This document shows, one piece after another, positions 1-7,398 of a DNA stretch of 38,220 nt. This DNA comes from Verrucomicrobiaceae bacterium. Its GTDB lineage: Bacteria > Verrucomicrobiota > Verrucomicrobiia > Verrucomicrobiales > Verrucomicrobiaceae. The notes under the pieces were generated by a model, which made no database searches, was not told the origin of the DNA, and saw only the letters and a list, made by a program, of their open reading frames with translations. Every line of letters starts with the position of its first letter. The first letter of the stretch is position 1. The translations under genes and the position numbers were made by a program. The DNA lies in the NCBI GenBank assembly GCA_016795375.1, contig JAEUHJ010000186.1, forward strand, positions 1 through 38,220, read 5' to 3'.

Positions 1-2
1 AC

Positions 3-224
3 TTCGCCGCCAAAATCGCCGCCGGAGGCACCGACAAGCAGATCGCCGAATGGACCGCGCAGAAGTTCAACTTCATGGTCGATGTCTATGTGACCGGCTT
101 CTTCCTCTGCGCCGTCGCCATCATCTTCCTCGGCTGCCTCCTGGAGTGGATCAAGCTCCTCAGCGGCTCGAAGAAGGCTGTCTTGAACGAAGAGCCGTAT
201 GTGGCGCTGCCGGAAGGGGCGTGA
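3..224 (+). CDS. C-terminal end of a CstA-like carbon starvation/peptide transporter (partial)
   Basis: The window opens inside this gene; the visible 73 codons run to TGA at 222-224. They show a short hydrophilic stretch, one clear membrane helix (residues about 36-50 of the fragment, rich in F, L, I, A and C), then a basic patch with Trp and Lys and a terminal segment containing EEPYV. Carbon starvation protein A family members, inner-membrane transporters of peptides or pyruvate, end in this way: last helix, W-x-x-L-L-x-G, basic residues, then an acidic-Pro-Tyr motif. The family call rests only on this tail, so it is moderate. The next gene starts 5 bases after the stop, so the two are probably cotranscribed. 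Confidence 0.6.
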   Translation, partial: FAAKIAAGGTDKQIAEWTAQKFNFMVDVYVTGFFLCAVAIIFLGCLLEWIKLLSGSKKAVLNEEPYVALPEGA

Positions 225-229
225 AACCT

Positions 230-658
230 ATGAAACTGCTCTTCCTCATCCTGCTGCTGCCATTTCAAGTGTTCGCCGCTGATTTGCTGGAGCTGCGTTA
301 TGTTCTGGCAGGCGAAAAGCCCGGCGCTGCCAGTGTGAAGTTTCAAGATGATACCTTGTGGCTGAACACAGAGGTAGTGATCTCCGGCAAAGACGTTGAA
401 AAAGCCGGTGTGATGTATGGCGGTGAAGGTTGGTCGATTCTCGTCCAGCTCACTGCCGAAGGTAGCAAGCGCTTCGATGAATTTGCTGCTCAACACCTCG
501 GCGACAGACTGGCGATCCTTATTCGAGGGAAAGTGCTGTCCGCTCCAGTGGTCAGGGAGAAAAAGTATGGCGGCAGGATCAGCGTCGCAGGCGGTTTCAC
601 TCAAGAAAAGGCGCTCTCGCTCGCAAAAGCTCTCAACGACAATGCTGCGAAGCCGTGA
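230..658 (+). CDS. Secreted protein resembling the SecD P1 head domain
   Basis: 142 aa. The start at 230 is chosen because it gives a clean Sec signal peptide (MKLLFLILLLPFQVFAADL, cleavage probably after the Ala pair); an upstream in-frame ATG at 50 would overlap the preceding gene. The mature part carries the pattern of the SecD/SecDF P1 head region: VQLTAEGSKRFDEF, then H-x-G-D-R-L-A-I-x-x-x-G-x-V-x-S-A-P-V-V, then I-x-V-x-G-G-F-T-x-E-x-A-x-x-L-A-x-A-L near the C-terminus. True SecD has six membrane helices after this domain; none is present here. It is therefore a free-standing exported P1-like domain whose role is unknown. It lies 5 bp behind the CstA-like gene. Confidence 0.6.
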   Translation: MKLLFLILLLPFQVFAADLLELRYVLAGEKPGAASVKFQDDTLWLNTEVVISGKDVEKAGVMYGGEGWSILVQLTAEGSKRFDEFAAQHLGDRLAILIRGKVLSAPVVREKKYGGRISVAGGFTQEKALSLAKALNDNAAKP

Positions 659-669
659 AAACGGCAGAG

Positions 670-740
670 GTAGCGGAGAACGTGAGTTTTCGCCATCGAG
701 CGTCCCAGTCGCCCGGAGGCGTGCTGACGCCCGCCGCTAC
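670..740. repeat. Candidate REP-like double-hairpin element (GTAGCGG...CCGCTAC)
   Basis: The 138-bp gap before the beta-propeller gene contains GTAGCGG at 670-676 and its inverse CCGCTAC at 734-740. Inside are a weak hairpin (GAGAAC/GTTTTC) and a second one, GGCGT GCTG ACGCC, just before the right end. This matches the layout of the clearer elements elsewhere in the window but is more degenerate. Confidence 0.45.
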
Positions 741-796
741 GAACGGCGTGTCGAAGTTTGCAAACGCCTCCTGTCTCACCGCGTTCTTTGCAGTCC

Positions 797-2032
797 ATGC
801 GCTCCACACTCGCCCTTCTTCTCTCAACGTCGCTTCTCACCGCCGCCGACTGGCCTGAATTCCGCGGCCCCGAAGCCCAGGGACATTCCAAGGCCATAAA
901 CCTGCCGCTCACCTGGAGTCCGACCTCTCACATCGCGTGGAAGGCGGCGGTGGCAGGCGTGGGCTGGTCCTCGCCGGTGGTGATCGGGGACCGCATCTTT
1001 TTGACCTCGGCTCTGCCGGTCGGCGGTGTGGAGGATCCAAAGGCGGACCGCTCGCTGCACGCGCTGATGTTCGACGCGGCCACAGGGAAACCGGTGTGGG
1101 ATGTGGAGATCTTCACCGCCACCTCCCCGCGCGCGCATCGCAAAAACAGCCATGCCAGCCCGACACCGGTTTATGCGGACGGCAAGCTGTATGTTCACTT
1201 CGGCCACCTCGGCACCGCCTGTCTCGATGCAGCGACCGGCAAATCGCTCTGGGCCACGCAGGAGTTCGCGTACTCGCCGGTGCATGGCAACGGCGGCAGC
1301 CCGGTGCTGTTTGAGAACCTGCTCATCTTCTCCGCCGATGCCGAAACCGATCCGAAGGTCATCGCGCTCGACAAAACCACCGGTAAGCAGCGCTGGGCAT
1401 TTGCACGGCAGTCGGACGCAAAAAAGAAATTCTCCTTCTGCACGCCGCTCATCATTGATGTGAACGGTCAGAAGCAGCTCATCACGCCCGGCAGCGGCGT
1501 GGTGAACGCGCTCAATCCGAAGACCGGCGAGGAAATCTGGCGCTGCTACTATGATCAGGGCTATTCCGTGGTTCCTCGCCCGGTTTATGCGCATGGCATG
1601 GTGTTCGTCTCCAGCAGCTACGACAAGCCGGTGCTCAAGGCCATCAAGGTGGACGGCAAAGGTGATGTGACCGAGACGCATGTCGCCTGGACGATCGACA
1701 AGGCGGTGCCGCACAATCCCAGCATGGCCGTGATCGGCGACGAACTCTACTTCGTGGCCGACAACGGCATCCTCACCTGCTGTGATGCCAAAACCGGTCA
1801 GATTCATTATTCCGAGCGCTGCACCGGCCCCATCTCCAGTTCGCTACTCGTCGCCGACGGCAAACTCTACCTTCAGGACGAAAAAGGCCTCGGTGTCGTC
1901 GTGAAACCCGGCAAGACCTTCCAAATCCTCGCCCAGAACGACCTCGGCGAGCGCAGCCTCGCCTCCTACGCCGTGATCGGCTCTGATCTCCTCATCCGCA
2001 CGGAAGGGAATCTGTATCGGATCAAGAATTAG
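797..2032 (+). CDS. Secreted PQQ-type beta-propeller repeat protein
   Basis: 411 aa. The start at 797 is chosen over an in-frame ATG at 758 because it places a signal peptide (MRSTLALLLSTSLLTAADW) at the N-terminus. The mature protein opens with WPEFRGP, typical of the large family of exported PQQ-like propellers in Planctomycetes and Verrucomicrobia. Repeated blades follow the pattern D-A-A-T-G-K-x-x-W or K-T-G-x-x-x-W (DAATGKPVWD, DAATGKSLW, KTTGKQRW, PKTGEEIWR, DAKTGQIHY). BamB and quinoprotein dehydrogenases share this fold; no membrane anchor or cytochrome motif is visible, so the biochemical activity cannot be assigned. It probably acts in the periplasm. Confidence 0.85.
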   Translation: MRSTLALLLSTSLLTAADWPEFRGPEAQGHSKAINLPLTWSPTSHIAWKAAVAGVGWSSPVVIGDRIFLTSALPVGGVEDPKADRSLHALMFDAATGKPVWDVEIFTATSPRAHRKNSHASPTPVYADGKLYVHFGHLGTACLDAATGKSLWATQEFAYSPVHGNGGSPVLFENLLIFSADAETDPKVIALDKTTGKQRWAFARQSDAKKKFSFCTPLIIDVNGQKQLITPGSGVVNALNPKTGEEIWRCYYDQGYSVVPRPVYAHGMVFVSSSYDKPVLKAIKVDGKGDVTETHVAWTIDKAVPHNPSMAVIGDELYFVADNGILTCCDAKTGQIHYSERCTGPISSSLLVADGKLYLQDEKGLGVVVKPGKTFQILAQNDLGERSLASYAVIGSDLLIRTEGNLYRIKN

Positions 2033-2086
2033 CCATTCCCAGATGTGCGGGTGTCCGCATCCCATCAATCCACCCACCATCCACGC

Positions 2087-2323
2087 ATGGAAGAATTCAT
2101 CGGTTTTTTGATCGCGCTGTTCGTCCGCATTGTGGACGGCATCATGGGCTTGTTTGGCTTTTTGCATGCTGGTGAACGGTCCTTGGCCGAGAACTCCCGT
2201 GTGGGGGAGTCCCCGCTGGAACGAAAATCCCGACACTGGTGGGATTGCTTGTTCAGCCGTTGGTTCTGGATCAGCATGGTTCTGCTCGGGATTGCCGCCA
2301 TGCTAGGCTACCATGCTTGGTGA
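2087..2323 (+). CDS. Small two-helix membrane protein of unknown function
   Basis: 78 aa. The start at 2087 (MEEFIGFLIALFVRIVDGIM) is preferred because the upstream in-frame ATG at 2045 adds a His/Ser-rich stretch lacking protein-like character. Residues 4-25 form one hydrophobic segment and residues about 55-75 (W-F-W-I-S-M-V-L-L-G-I-A-A-M-L-G) a second, joined by a charged loop with an S-R-x-x-x-S-P-L-E-R-K-S-R stretch. I do not recognise the family. The gene follows the beta-propeller by 54 bp on the same strand. It could be a chance ORF, but the two well-formed helices argue for a real membrane peptide. Confidence 0.5.
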   Translation: MEEFIGFLIALFVRIVDGIMGLFGFLHAGERSLAENSRVGESPLERKSRHWWDCLFSRWFWISMVLLGIAAMLGYHAW

Positions 2324-2380
2324 TGAGTTTGTTCGGTTTTGATCATGCGTCAGAGGCAATCGAGCCTCTTTGGGTCTGAA

Positions 2381-2515
2381 ATGGCTATTTTTAGCAGGAG
2401 AATCGCCATTGAAGTGTTGATTTGCCTGAAAACAGCCAAACTTTGGCTTGCTGGTTTTGCTTTTGAGCGCATTTTAGCCACCCAATTCGCAATTTTTCAC
2501 CCACCCAACCCATGA
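2381..2515 (+). CDS. Candidate upstream ORF (44 aa) coupled to ilvB
   Basis: ATG at 2381 opens a 44-codon frame rich in Ile, Leu, Ala and Phe, and its TGA overlaps the ilvB ATG as ATGA (2512-2515). Such an overlap permits translational coupling. The peptide lacks the uninterrupted runs of branched-chain residues seen in classical IvbL or IlvL leaders, so it may be a leader, a small protein or chance. The stretch is AT-richer than its surroundings, as expected for a promoter or leader region. Confidence 0.3.
   Translation: MAIFSRRIAIEVLICLKTAKLWLAGFAFERILATQFAIFHPPNP
2434..2448. promoter_or_regulatory. Short dyad upstream of ilvB
   Basis: AGCCAAA C TTTGGCT is a perfect 7-bp inverted repeat around one base, 64 bp before the ilvB start. 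It could be an operator half-site pair or a small hairpin. A second weak hairpin, AGAGGC/GCCTCT, lies at 2352-2369 and is followed by TTT. No known regulator motif is recognised. Confidence 0.3.
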
Positions 2516-4239
2516 GTCAGCAAAAAATGGACGGCGCGCAAGCCCTGGTCAAAACCCTCGCCGATCTCGGCATTGAGTATGTTTTCGGTTACTCGGGCGG
2601 AGCCGCCCTGCCGATCTTCGACGCGCTCGAAACCGTGAAGACGAACATGAAGTTCGTCCTCGTCCGCCACGAACAGGGTGCGGTTCACATGGCTGACGGT
2701 TACGCCCGCGCCACCGGCAAACCGGCGGTCGTTCTCGTCACCTCCGGCCCCGGTGCAGGCAATACCATCACCGGCCTCATGACCGCCCAGATGGACAGCG
2801 TCCCCATGATCGTCCTCTGCGGCCAGACGGTCAGTTGGATGCTCGGCAAGGACGCCTTCCAGGAGGCGGACATCTTCAACATCACGAGCCCGGTCGTGAA
2901 ACACAACTTCCTGGTCAAGAACACCAATGCGCTGCCCCGCATCGCCAAGGAAGCCTACCACATCGCCACCACCGGTCGCCCCGGCCCCGTCTTGATGGAC
3001 ATCCCGAAGGACATCAGTCAGGCTCCCTTCACCGGCACCTTTGACGAGCCGATGGAGCTGCCAGGCTATAATCCTGAAGCGGCCCTCAAGATCGACCCGA
3101 AGGGCATCAAGGAAGCCGCCCGCCTGATCGCCGCCGCGAAACGTCCGATCATCCTCGCCGGCCAGGGAGCGATGATCGCCCGTGCGGACAAGGAGCTGCT
3201 CACGCTGGCGGAGACCCTCGGCTGCCCCGTCACCACCACCCTGCTGGGCAAGGGTGTCTTCCCGGAGACGCACGCGCTTTCCCTCGGCATGCTCGGCATG
3301 CACGGCACCGCCTATGCCAACAAGGCCATCTGCGAGGCCGACCTCATCCTCAACGTCGGCTCACGCTTCGACGACCGCATCATCGGCAAGCCGAGCATGT
3401 TCGGCCGCAACGCGAAGCTCATCCACATCGACATCGACGCCTCTGAGCATCACAAGATGATCCAGGTGGACGTCGCCATCTGCGGTGACGCCAAGGCTGC
3501 TCTCAGCGACCTGCTGCCGCACATCGAAAAACTGCCCACGGAGGACTGGATCGAGCACCTCGACGGCTACAAGAAGAAGTTCCCGCTCGGCTACAAGAAA
3601 CAGGGCGGTCTGCGCATGCAGCAAGTCATTGATGAATTGTACAATCTCACCAAAGGCAAGGCCATCGTCTCCACCGACGTCGGCCAGCACCAGATGTGGG
3701 CCGCGCAGTTCTACAAATGCGATGCCAGCTACCACTGGCTCAGCTCCGGCGGCGCCGGCACCATGGGTTACGGCTTCCCCGCCGCCATCGGCGCCGCGTT
3801 CGCCTGCCCGGACAAGACGGTCGTCTCCATCTCCGGCGACGGCGGCTTCCAGATGACCCTCTTTGAGCTCGCCACCGCCGCCATTCACAAGCTGCCCATC
3901 AAGATCATCGTCCTCAACAACAGCTACCTCGGCATGGTCCGTCAGTGGCAGGAGCTGTTCTTCGACAACCGCGAAAGCGGCGTCGATCTGCTCGGCAATC
4001 CTGACTTCGTGAAGCTCGGCGAGGCCTACGGCATCAAAGGCTGGCACATCCGCCGCCCCGCCGACATCGAGCGCATCCTGCAGCAGGCCCTCGATTACAA
4101 CGACGGCCCCTGCATCATCGAGGCCGAGTGCATCAAGACCGAAAACGTCTTCCCGATGATCCCCGCCGGCGCCGCGCTGGAGGACATGCTCATCGAGGCA
4201 CCGAAACACAAGATGGAGAAACCCTCCGGTTCGACGTGA
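2512..4239 (+). CDS. ilvB: Acetolactate synthase large (catalytic) subunit
   Basis: 575 aa, the usual length. It is a thiamine-diphosphate enzyme that condenses two pyruvates, or pyruvate with 2-ketobutyrate, as the first common step of valine, leucine and isoleucine synthesis. The N-terminal domain shows [12 protein letters not shown] and [18 protein letters not shown] with the catalytic Glu at about residue 54. The C-terminal domain shows G-D-G-G-F-Q-M (442-448) ending at [12 protein letters not shown] (469 on), the ThDP/Mg motif. The ATG at 2512 overlaps the stop of an upstream ORF. The regulatory subunit lies downstream but is separated by a DNA methyltransferase gene, which is unusual for this pair. 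Confidence 0.97.
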   Translation: MSQQKMDGAQALVKTLADLGIEYVFGYSGGAALPIFDALETVKTNMKFVLVRHEQGAVHMADGYARATGKPAVVLVTSGPGAGNTITGLMTAQMDSVPMIVLCGQTVSWMLGKDAFQEADIFNITSPVVKHNFLVKNTNALPRIAKEAYHIATTGRPGPVLMDIPKDISQAPFTGTFDEPMELPGYNPEAALKIDPKGIKEAARLIAAAKRPIILAGQGAMIARADKELLTLAETLGCPVTTTLLGKGVFPETHALSLGMLGMHGTAYANKAICEADLILNVGSRFDDRIIGKPSMFGRNAKLIHIDIDASEHHKMIQVDVAICGDAKAALSDLLPHIEKLPTEDWIEHLDGYKKKFPLGYKKQGGLRMQQVIDELYNLTKGKAIVSTDVGQHQMWAAQFYKCDASYHWLSSGGAGTMGYGFPAAIGAAFACPDKTVVSISGDGGFQMTLFELATAAIHKLPIKIIVLNNSYLGMVRQWQELFFDNRESGVDLLGNPDFVKLGEAYGIKGWHIRRPADIERILQQALDYNDGPCIIEAECIKTENVFPMIPAGAALEDMLIEAPKHKMEKPSGST

Positions 4240-4276
4240 ACAGAGTTTGATCGGCCAGATCCGGCTGATCCGCCCG

Positions 4277-5071
4277 ATGAAAACGGACCACATCCTCCAC
4301 GGCGATGCCGCCACCGAGCTCGCAAAACTCCCCGCCGCCGCCGCGCAGGCCATCATCGCTGATCCACCCTATTTCAACGTCCTCGAAAATGAAGCCTGGG
4401 ACACGCAATGGAAAACTGCAGCCGACTACCTCGCCTGGTGCGACGCATGGGTGCGCGAATCCATGCGCGTCCTGCGCGATGACGGTCTCGCCTTCATCTT
4501 CGGCCAGTTAGGCAAGCGCGAGCACACCTTTCTCCACCTCATGTCACGCCTCACTCAGCAGCACCAGTTTCACGACCTCATCATCTGGGATCGCGCGGTC
4601 GGCTATGACGAGCGCCGTGACAGCTTCACCCCGCAGTACGAGATGGTGCTCGTGATGCGCAAAGGCGAGAAGGCGAAATTCAACAAAGACGCCGTCCGCA
4701 TCCCCTACGACGCCAAAACCATCGAGATCTACCTCAAAGACAATCGCTACAAGGACAAGGAGGCCCGCAAGGCGCATCTCGAAGCCGGCAAGTTCGCCAC
4801 CAACATCCTCCGCGTGCCCAGCCTGAAAGGGAACTCGAGGGAAAAATGCGGCCACCCTTCGCAGAAGCCCCTCCAGCTCATCGAGAAACTCGTTCTTTGC
4901 TCCACAGGCGAGGGCGATCTCGTACTCGACCCCTTCCTCGGCTCCGGCACCACCGCCGTCGCTGCAAAGAAGCTCAAACGCCGCTGGTTGGGCATCGAGA
5001 AGGACCCCAACTACATCCAGATCGCCGAAAAACGCCTCGAAAACCCATCGGAACCCGAACTCGCACTCTGA
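4277..5071 (+). CDS. Orphan beta-class DNA methyltransferase (N4-cytosine/N6-adenine type)
   Basis: 264 aa. The start at 4277 (MKTDHILHGDA) is chosen because the family typically begins with a strand ending in H-G-D; an in-frame ATG lies 10 codons upstream. Motif IV DPPY is at residues 29-32 and the SAM-binding motif I, D-P-F-L-G-S-G-T-T, at 218-226. The order IV before I defines the beta class. A conserved G-x-H-P-x-Q-K-P segment lies between them (about 192-200). It modifies DNA at an unknown site. It lacks the extra C-terminal domain of CcrM, and no restriction enzyme gene is adjacent, so an epigenetic or housekeeping role is as likely as defence. It sits between ilvB (37-bp gap) and ilvN (32-bp gap), same strand. 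Confidence 0.9.
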   Translation: MKTDHILHGDAATELAKLPAAAAQAIIADPPYFNVLENEAWDTQWKTAADYLAWCDAWVRESMRVLRDDGLAFIFGQLGKREHTFLHLMSRLTQQHQFHDLIIWDRAVGYDERRDSFTPQYEMVLVMRKGEKAKFNKDAVRIPYDAKTIEIYLKDNRYKDKEARKAHLEAGKFATNILRVPSLKGNSREKCGHPSQKPLQLIEKLVLCSTGEGDLVLDPFLGSGTTAVAAKKLKRRWLGIEKDPNYIQIAEKRLENPSEPELAL

Positions 5072-5103
5072 TCCTGGACATGAATCAAAAATCTTAAATC
5101 ACC

Positions 5104-5646
5104 ATGAGCGACCGCACCTCCACCACCAGCAAAAAGCCCGCACCGCAGGCCGACATCATCAACATCCACACGCTCAGCGTCTATGTGAACAACCAACCCG
5201 GCGTCCTCGGCCGCATCTGCGCCGTGTTCAGCCGTCGTGGCTTCAACATCGAGTCCCTCGTCGTCTCACAGACACGCGACCCGCGCTACAGCCGCATGAC
5301 CATCGGCATCAGCGGCCATCCCGAGGGCCTGCACCAGATCATCATGCATGTGAGCAAGCTCATCGACGTCATCCATTGCACGGAGCACACCGACCGTGAC
5401 GCCGTCGCCAAGGAGATGGTGCTCATCAAGGTCGCCGCCGGTCCCGCCGAGCGCACCGAAATCCTGCAAATCGTCGAGCACTACGGCGGCAAGACCGTGG
5501 ACCTCCAGGAGGACAGCCTCATCGCCCTCATCAGCGGCAACTCCGACAAGATCGACGCCGCCGTCCGCCTGCTCGGCAAGTTCGACATCGCCGAAACCGT
5601 CCGCACCGGCAAAGTCGTCATGGCGCGCGGCCTGACGGAGACGTAA
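5104..5646 (+). CDS. ilvN: Acetolactate synthase small (regulatory) subunit
   Basis: 180 aa, normal for the long type (IlvH/IlvN). After a 17-residue polar lead come the ACT-domain hallmarks: H-T-L-S-V-Y-V-N-N-Q-P-G-V-L-G-R-I, then F-S-R-R-G-F-N-I-E-S-L-V-V (about residues 22-54), followed by the C-terminal domain with E-M-V-L-I-K-V and a terminal G-K-V-V-M-A-R-G. It binds the catalytic IlvB subunit and mediates valine feedback inhibition in the cytoplasm. The ATG at 5104 follows the methyltransferase stop by 32 bp; the following gene starts 12 bp after its stop, so the whole block is probably one transcript. Confidence 0.95.
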   Translation: MSDRTSTTSKKPAPQADIINIHTLSVYVNNQPGVLGRICAVFSRRGFNIESLVVSQTRDPRYSRMTIGISGHPEGLHQIIMHVSKLIDVIHCTEHTDRDAVAKEMVLIKVAAGPAERTEILQIVEHYGGKTVDLQEDSLIALISGNSDKIDAAVRLLGKFDIAETVRTGKVVMARGLTET

Positions 5647-5658
5647 GGCAAACGCGGC

Positions 5659-6954
5659 ATGCGCATCCTCCACCTCACCCCGGGCACCGGCAATTTCCAC
5701 TGCGGAAGCTGCCTGCGCGACCACGCGCTGATCAAGGCGCTGCGCGTGCGGCGGCATGACGCGCTCATGGCGCCCTTGTATCTGCCGCTGGTCACGGATC
5801 GTGAGTTCGGTGCGCAGGAGCTGGGTGTGCAGATCGGCGGCATCTCGCTGTTTTTGCAGCAGAAACTCCCGTGGTTCCACAAGCTGCCACGCTTCTTCCA
5901 CCGCTGGCTCAATTCGCCTGAAAAACTGCGCCTCGCCGCGAAAGGCATGGGCATGACCAGCCCGAAAACACTCGGGGAGATGACTCTCGGCGCGTTGCTC
6001 GGCGCGGAAGGCCGCCAGTGGGGTGAGTGGCACAAGCTCATCGACTGGATCCGCCAGGAAAAGAAATTCGACGTCATCTCGCTCTCCAACAGCCTCCTCT
6101 CCGGCCTCGCGCCCGCGATTGAGAAGGAGCTCGGCATCCCCGTCGTGTGCTCGCTGCAAGGCGAGGACAGCTTCCTCGACTCGCTGCCCGACCCGTGTCG
6201 CGAGCAATGCTGGGACGCCATGCGGCGCAACGCCCGCAGCATCCGCCGTTTCATCGCGCCGAGCCGGTTTTACGCGGAGCTCATGCGCCAGCGCCTCGAC
6301 GCCGCCGAGGGCCGGATCAAAGTCATTCCCAACGGCATCGACGCCACCGCCTTCACCACGTCATCACCGGATCCCAACTGGCCGGTCATCGGTTACTTCG
6401 CCCGCATGATCCATGGCAAGGGCCTCACCACGCTCGTGGACGCCTTCATCGACCTCGCCAAACGCGGCAGCGTCCCGCGTGTCAAACTGCGCGTCGGTGG
6501 TGCGAAGACACCGGTCGATGAGCAATACGTCGCCTCATTGCAGGAGAAAATCGCCGCAGCCGGTCTCTCCAGCCGTGTCGAATGGCATCCCAACGTCGAT
6601 TTCAAAGACAAGGTGCATTTCTTCCACGATCTCACCGTCTTCAGCGTCCCTGCCACCTACGGCGAGGCCTTCGGGCTCTACGTCATCGAAGCCGCCGCCA
6701 GCGGCGTGCCCTTTGTGCAGCCGGAGCATGGCGCCTTCCCGGAACTCCTCGCCGCGACAGAAGGCGGCGTCCTCTGCACGCCGGACGATCCCAGGGCGCT
6801 GGCCGACGCGCTCGAAAAACTCCTCCAGGATGATGTGCTGCGGGAAAAAATGTCCGGCATGGCAATGGCGAAGGTGCGGCAGGAGTTCACCGCCACACGC
6901 ATGGCCGAACGATTCGAGGCCCTGCTGCTTGAAGCCACCGCCCCTGCGGCGTAA
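5659..6954 (+). CDS. GT4-family glycosyltransferase
   Basis: 431 aa. The N-terminal Rossmann half begins M-R-I-L-H-L-T-P-G-T-G-N-F-H-C-G-S-C-L-R-D. The C-terminal half has the GT-B/GT4 signature: I-G-Y-F-A-R-M-I-H-G-K-G (nucleotide-sugar binding loop), then E-W-H-P-N-V-D, and finally Y-G-E-A-F-G-L-Y-V-I-E-A, the E-x7-E pair that contacts the donor. It transfers a sugar from an activated donor to an unknown acceptor, probably at the cytoplasmic face of the membrane. It lies 12 bp after ilvN, but nothing links it functionally to branched-chain synthesis. Confidence 0.9.
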   Translation: MRILHLTPGTGNFHCGSCLRDHALIKALRVRRHDALMAPLYLPLVTDREFGAQELGVQIGGISLFLQQKLPWFHKLPRFFHRWLNSPEKLRLAAKGMGMTSPKTLGEMTLGALLGAEGRQWGEWHKLIDWIRQEKKFDVISLSNSLLSGLAPAIEKELGIPVVCSLQGEDSFLDSLPDPCREQCWDAMRRNARSIRRFIAPSRFYAELMRQRLDAAEGRIKVIPNGIDATAFTTSSPDPNWPVIGYFARMIHGKGLTTLVDAFIDLAKRGSVPRVKLRVGGAKTPVDEQYVASLQEKIAAAGLSSRVEWHPNVDFKDKVHFFHDLTVFSVPATYGEAFGLYVIEAAASGVPFVQPEHGAFPELLAATEGGVLCTPDDPRALADALEKLLQDDVLREKMSGMAMAKVRQEFTATRMAERFEALLLEATAPAA

Positions 6955-6984
6955 AGCTCGCCTCATGCAGCCCCCAGTCCGCCC

Positions 6985-7398
6985 ATGACCTCCATCACCT
7001 TCGTTGATGCCGTCCGGCGCTCGATCCAGAACGATCCCCGCTACCATCCCGCCGCCTACGAGCTGGTGCGCGACGCGCTGCACGTCGCCTCGAAGAAATT
7101 CCGCGATGAAAACGACGAGGACCAGCATGTCAGCGGCCAGGAGCTGCTCGAAGGCTTCAAGGATCATGTGATCATCGAATACGGGCCGCTCTCCCTCATG
7201 CTCCTCGAATCCTGGGGCCTGCAACGCGGCGAGGACGTGGGCAACATCGTCTATAACCTCATCAGCGTCGGCTACTTCGGCAGGAACGACGGCGACAGCA
7301 TCGGGGACTTCGCCGGCGGCTACGACTTTAAAACCGTGTTCACCGATCCTTTTCTTCCTTCCTCCGCCCGCGGCGGCCAGGAGGCGCGCTCCTCATGA
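6985..7398 (+). CDS. Minf_1886-family conserved hypothetical protein
   Basis: 137 aa. The sequence M-T-S-I-T-F-V-D-A-V-R-R-S-I-Q-N-D-P-R-Y with later G-P-L-S-L-M-L-L-E-S-W-G and G-N-I-V-Y-N-L-I-S-V-G-Y-F-G matches what I recall of the Minf_1886 family, named after a Methylacidiphilum protein and found in Verrucomicrobia and Planctomycetes. The function is unknown. No signal peptide or membrane helix is visible, so it is probably cytoplasmic. The last 12 residues after the D-P-F motif are low in conservation-like features. Its stop codon overlaps the start of the M16 protease (ATGA at 7395-7398), implying translational coupling. Confidence 0.75.
   Translation: MTSITFVDAVRRSIQNDPRYHPAAYELVRDALHVASKKFRDENDEDQHVSGQELLEGFKDHVIIEYGPLSLMLLESWGLQRGEDVGNIVYNLISVGYFGRNDGDSIGDFAGGYDFKTVFTDPFLPSSARGGQEARSS

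Noticed and set aside
2352..2371. Rho-independent terminator after the small membrane protein gene
   Set aside because: The AGAGGC/GCCTCT stem is only 6 bp and followed by just three T, too weak to call.
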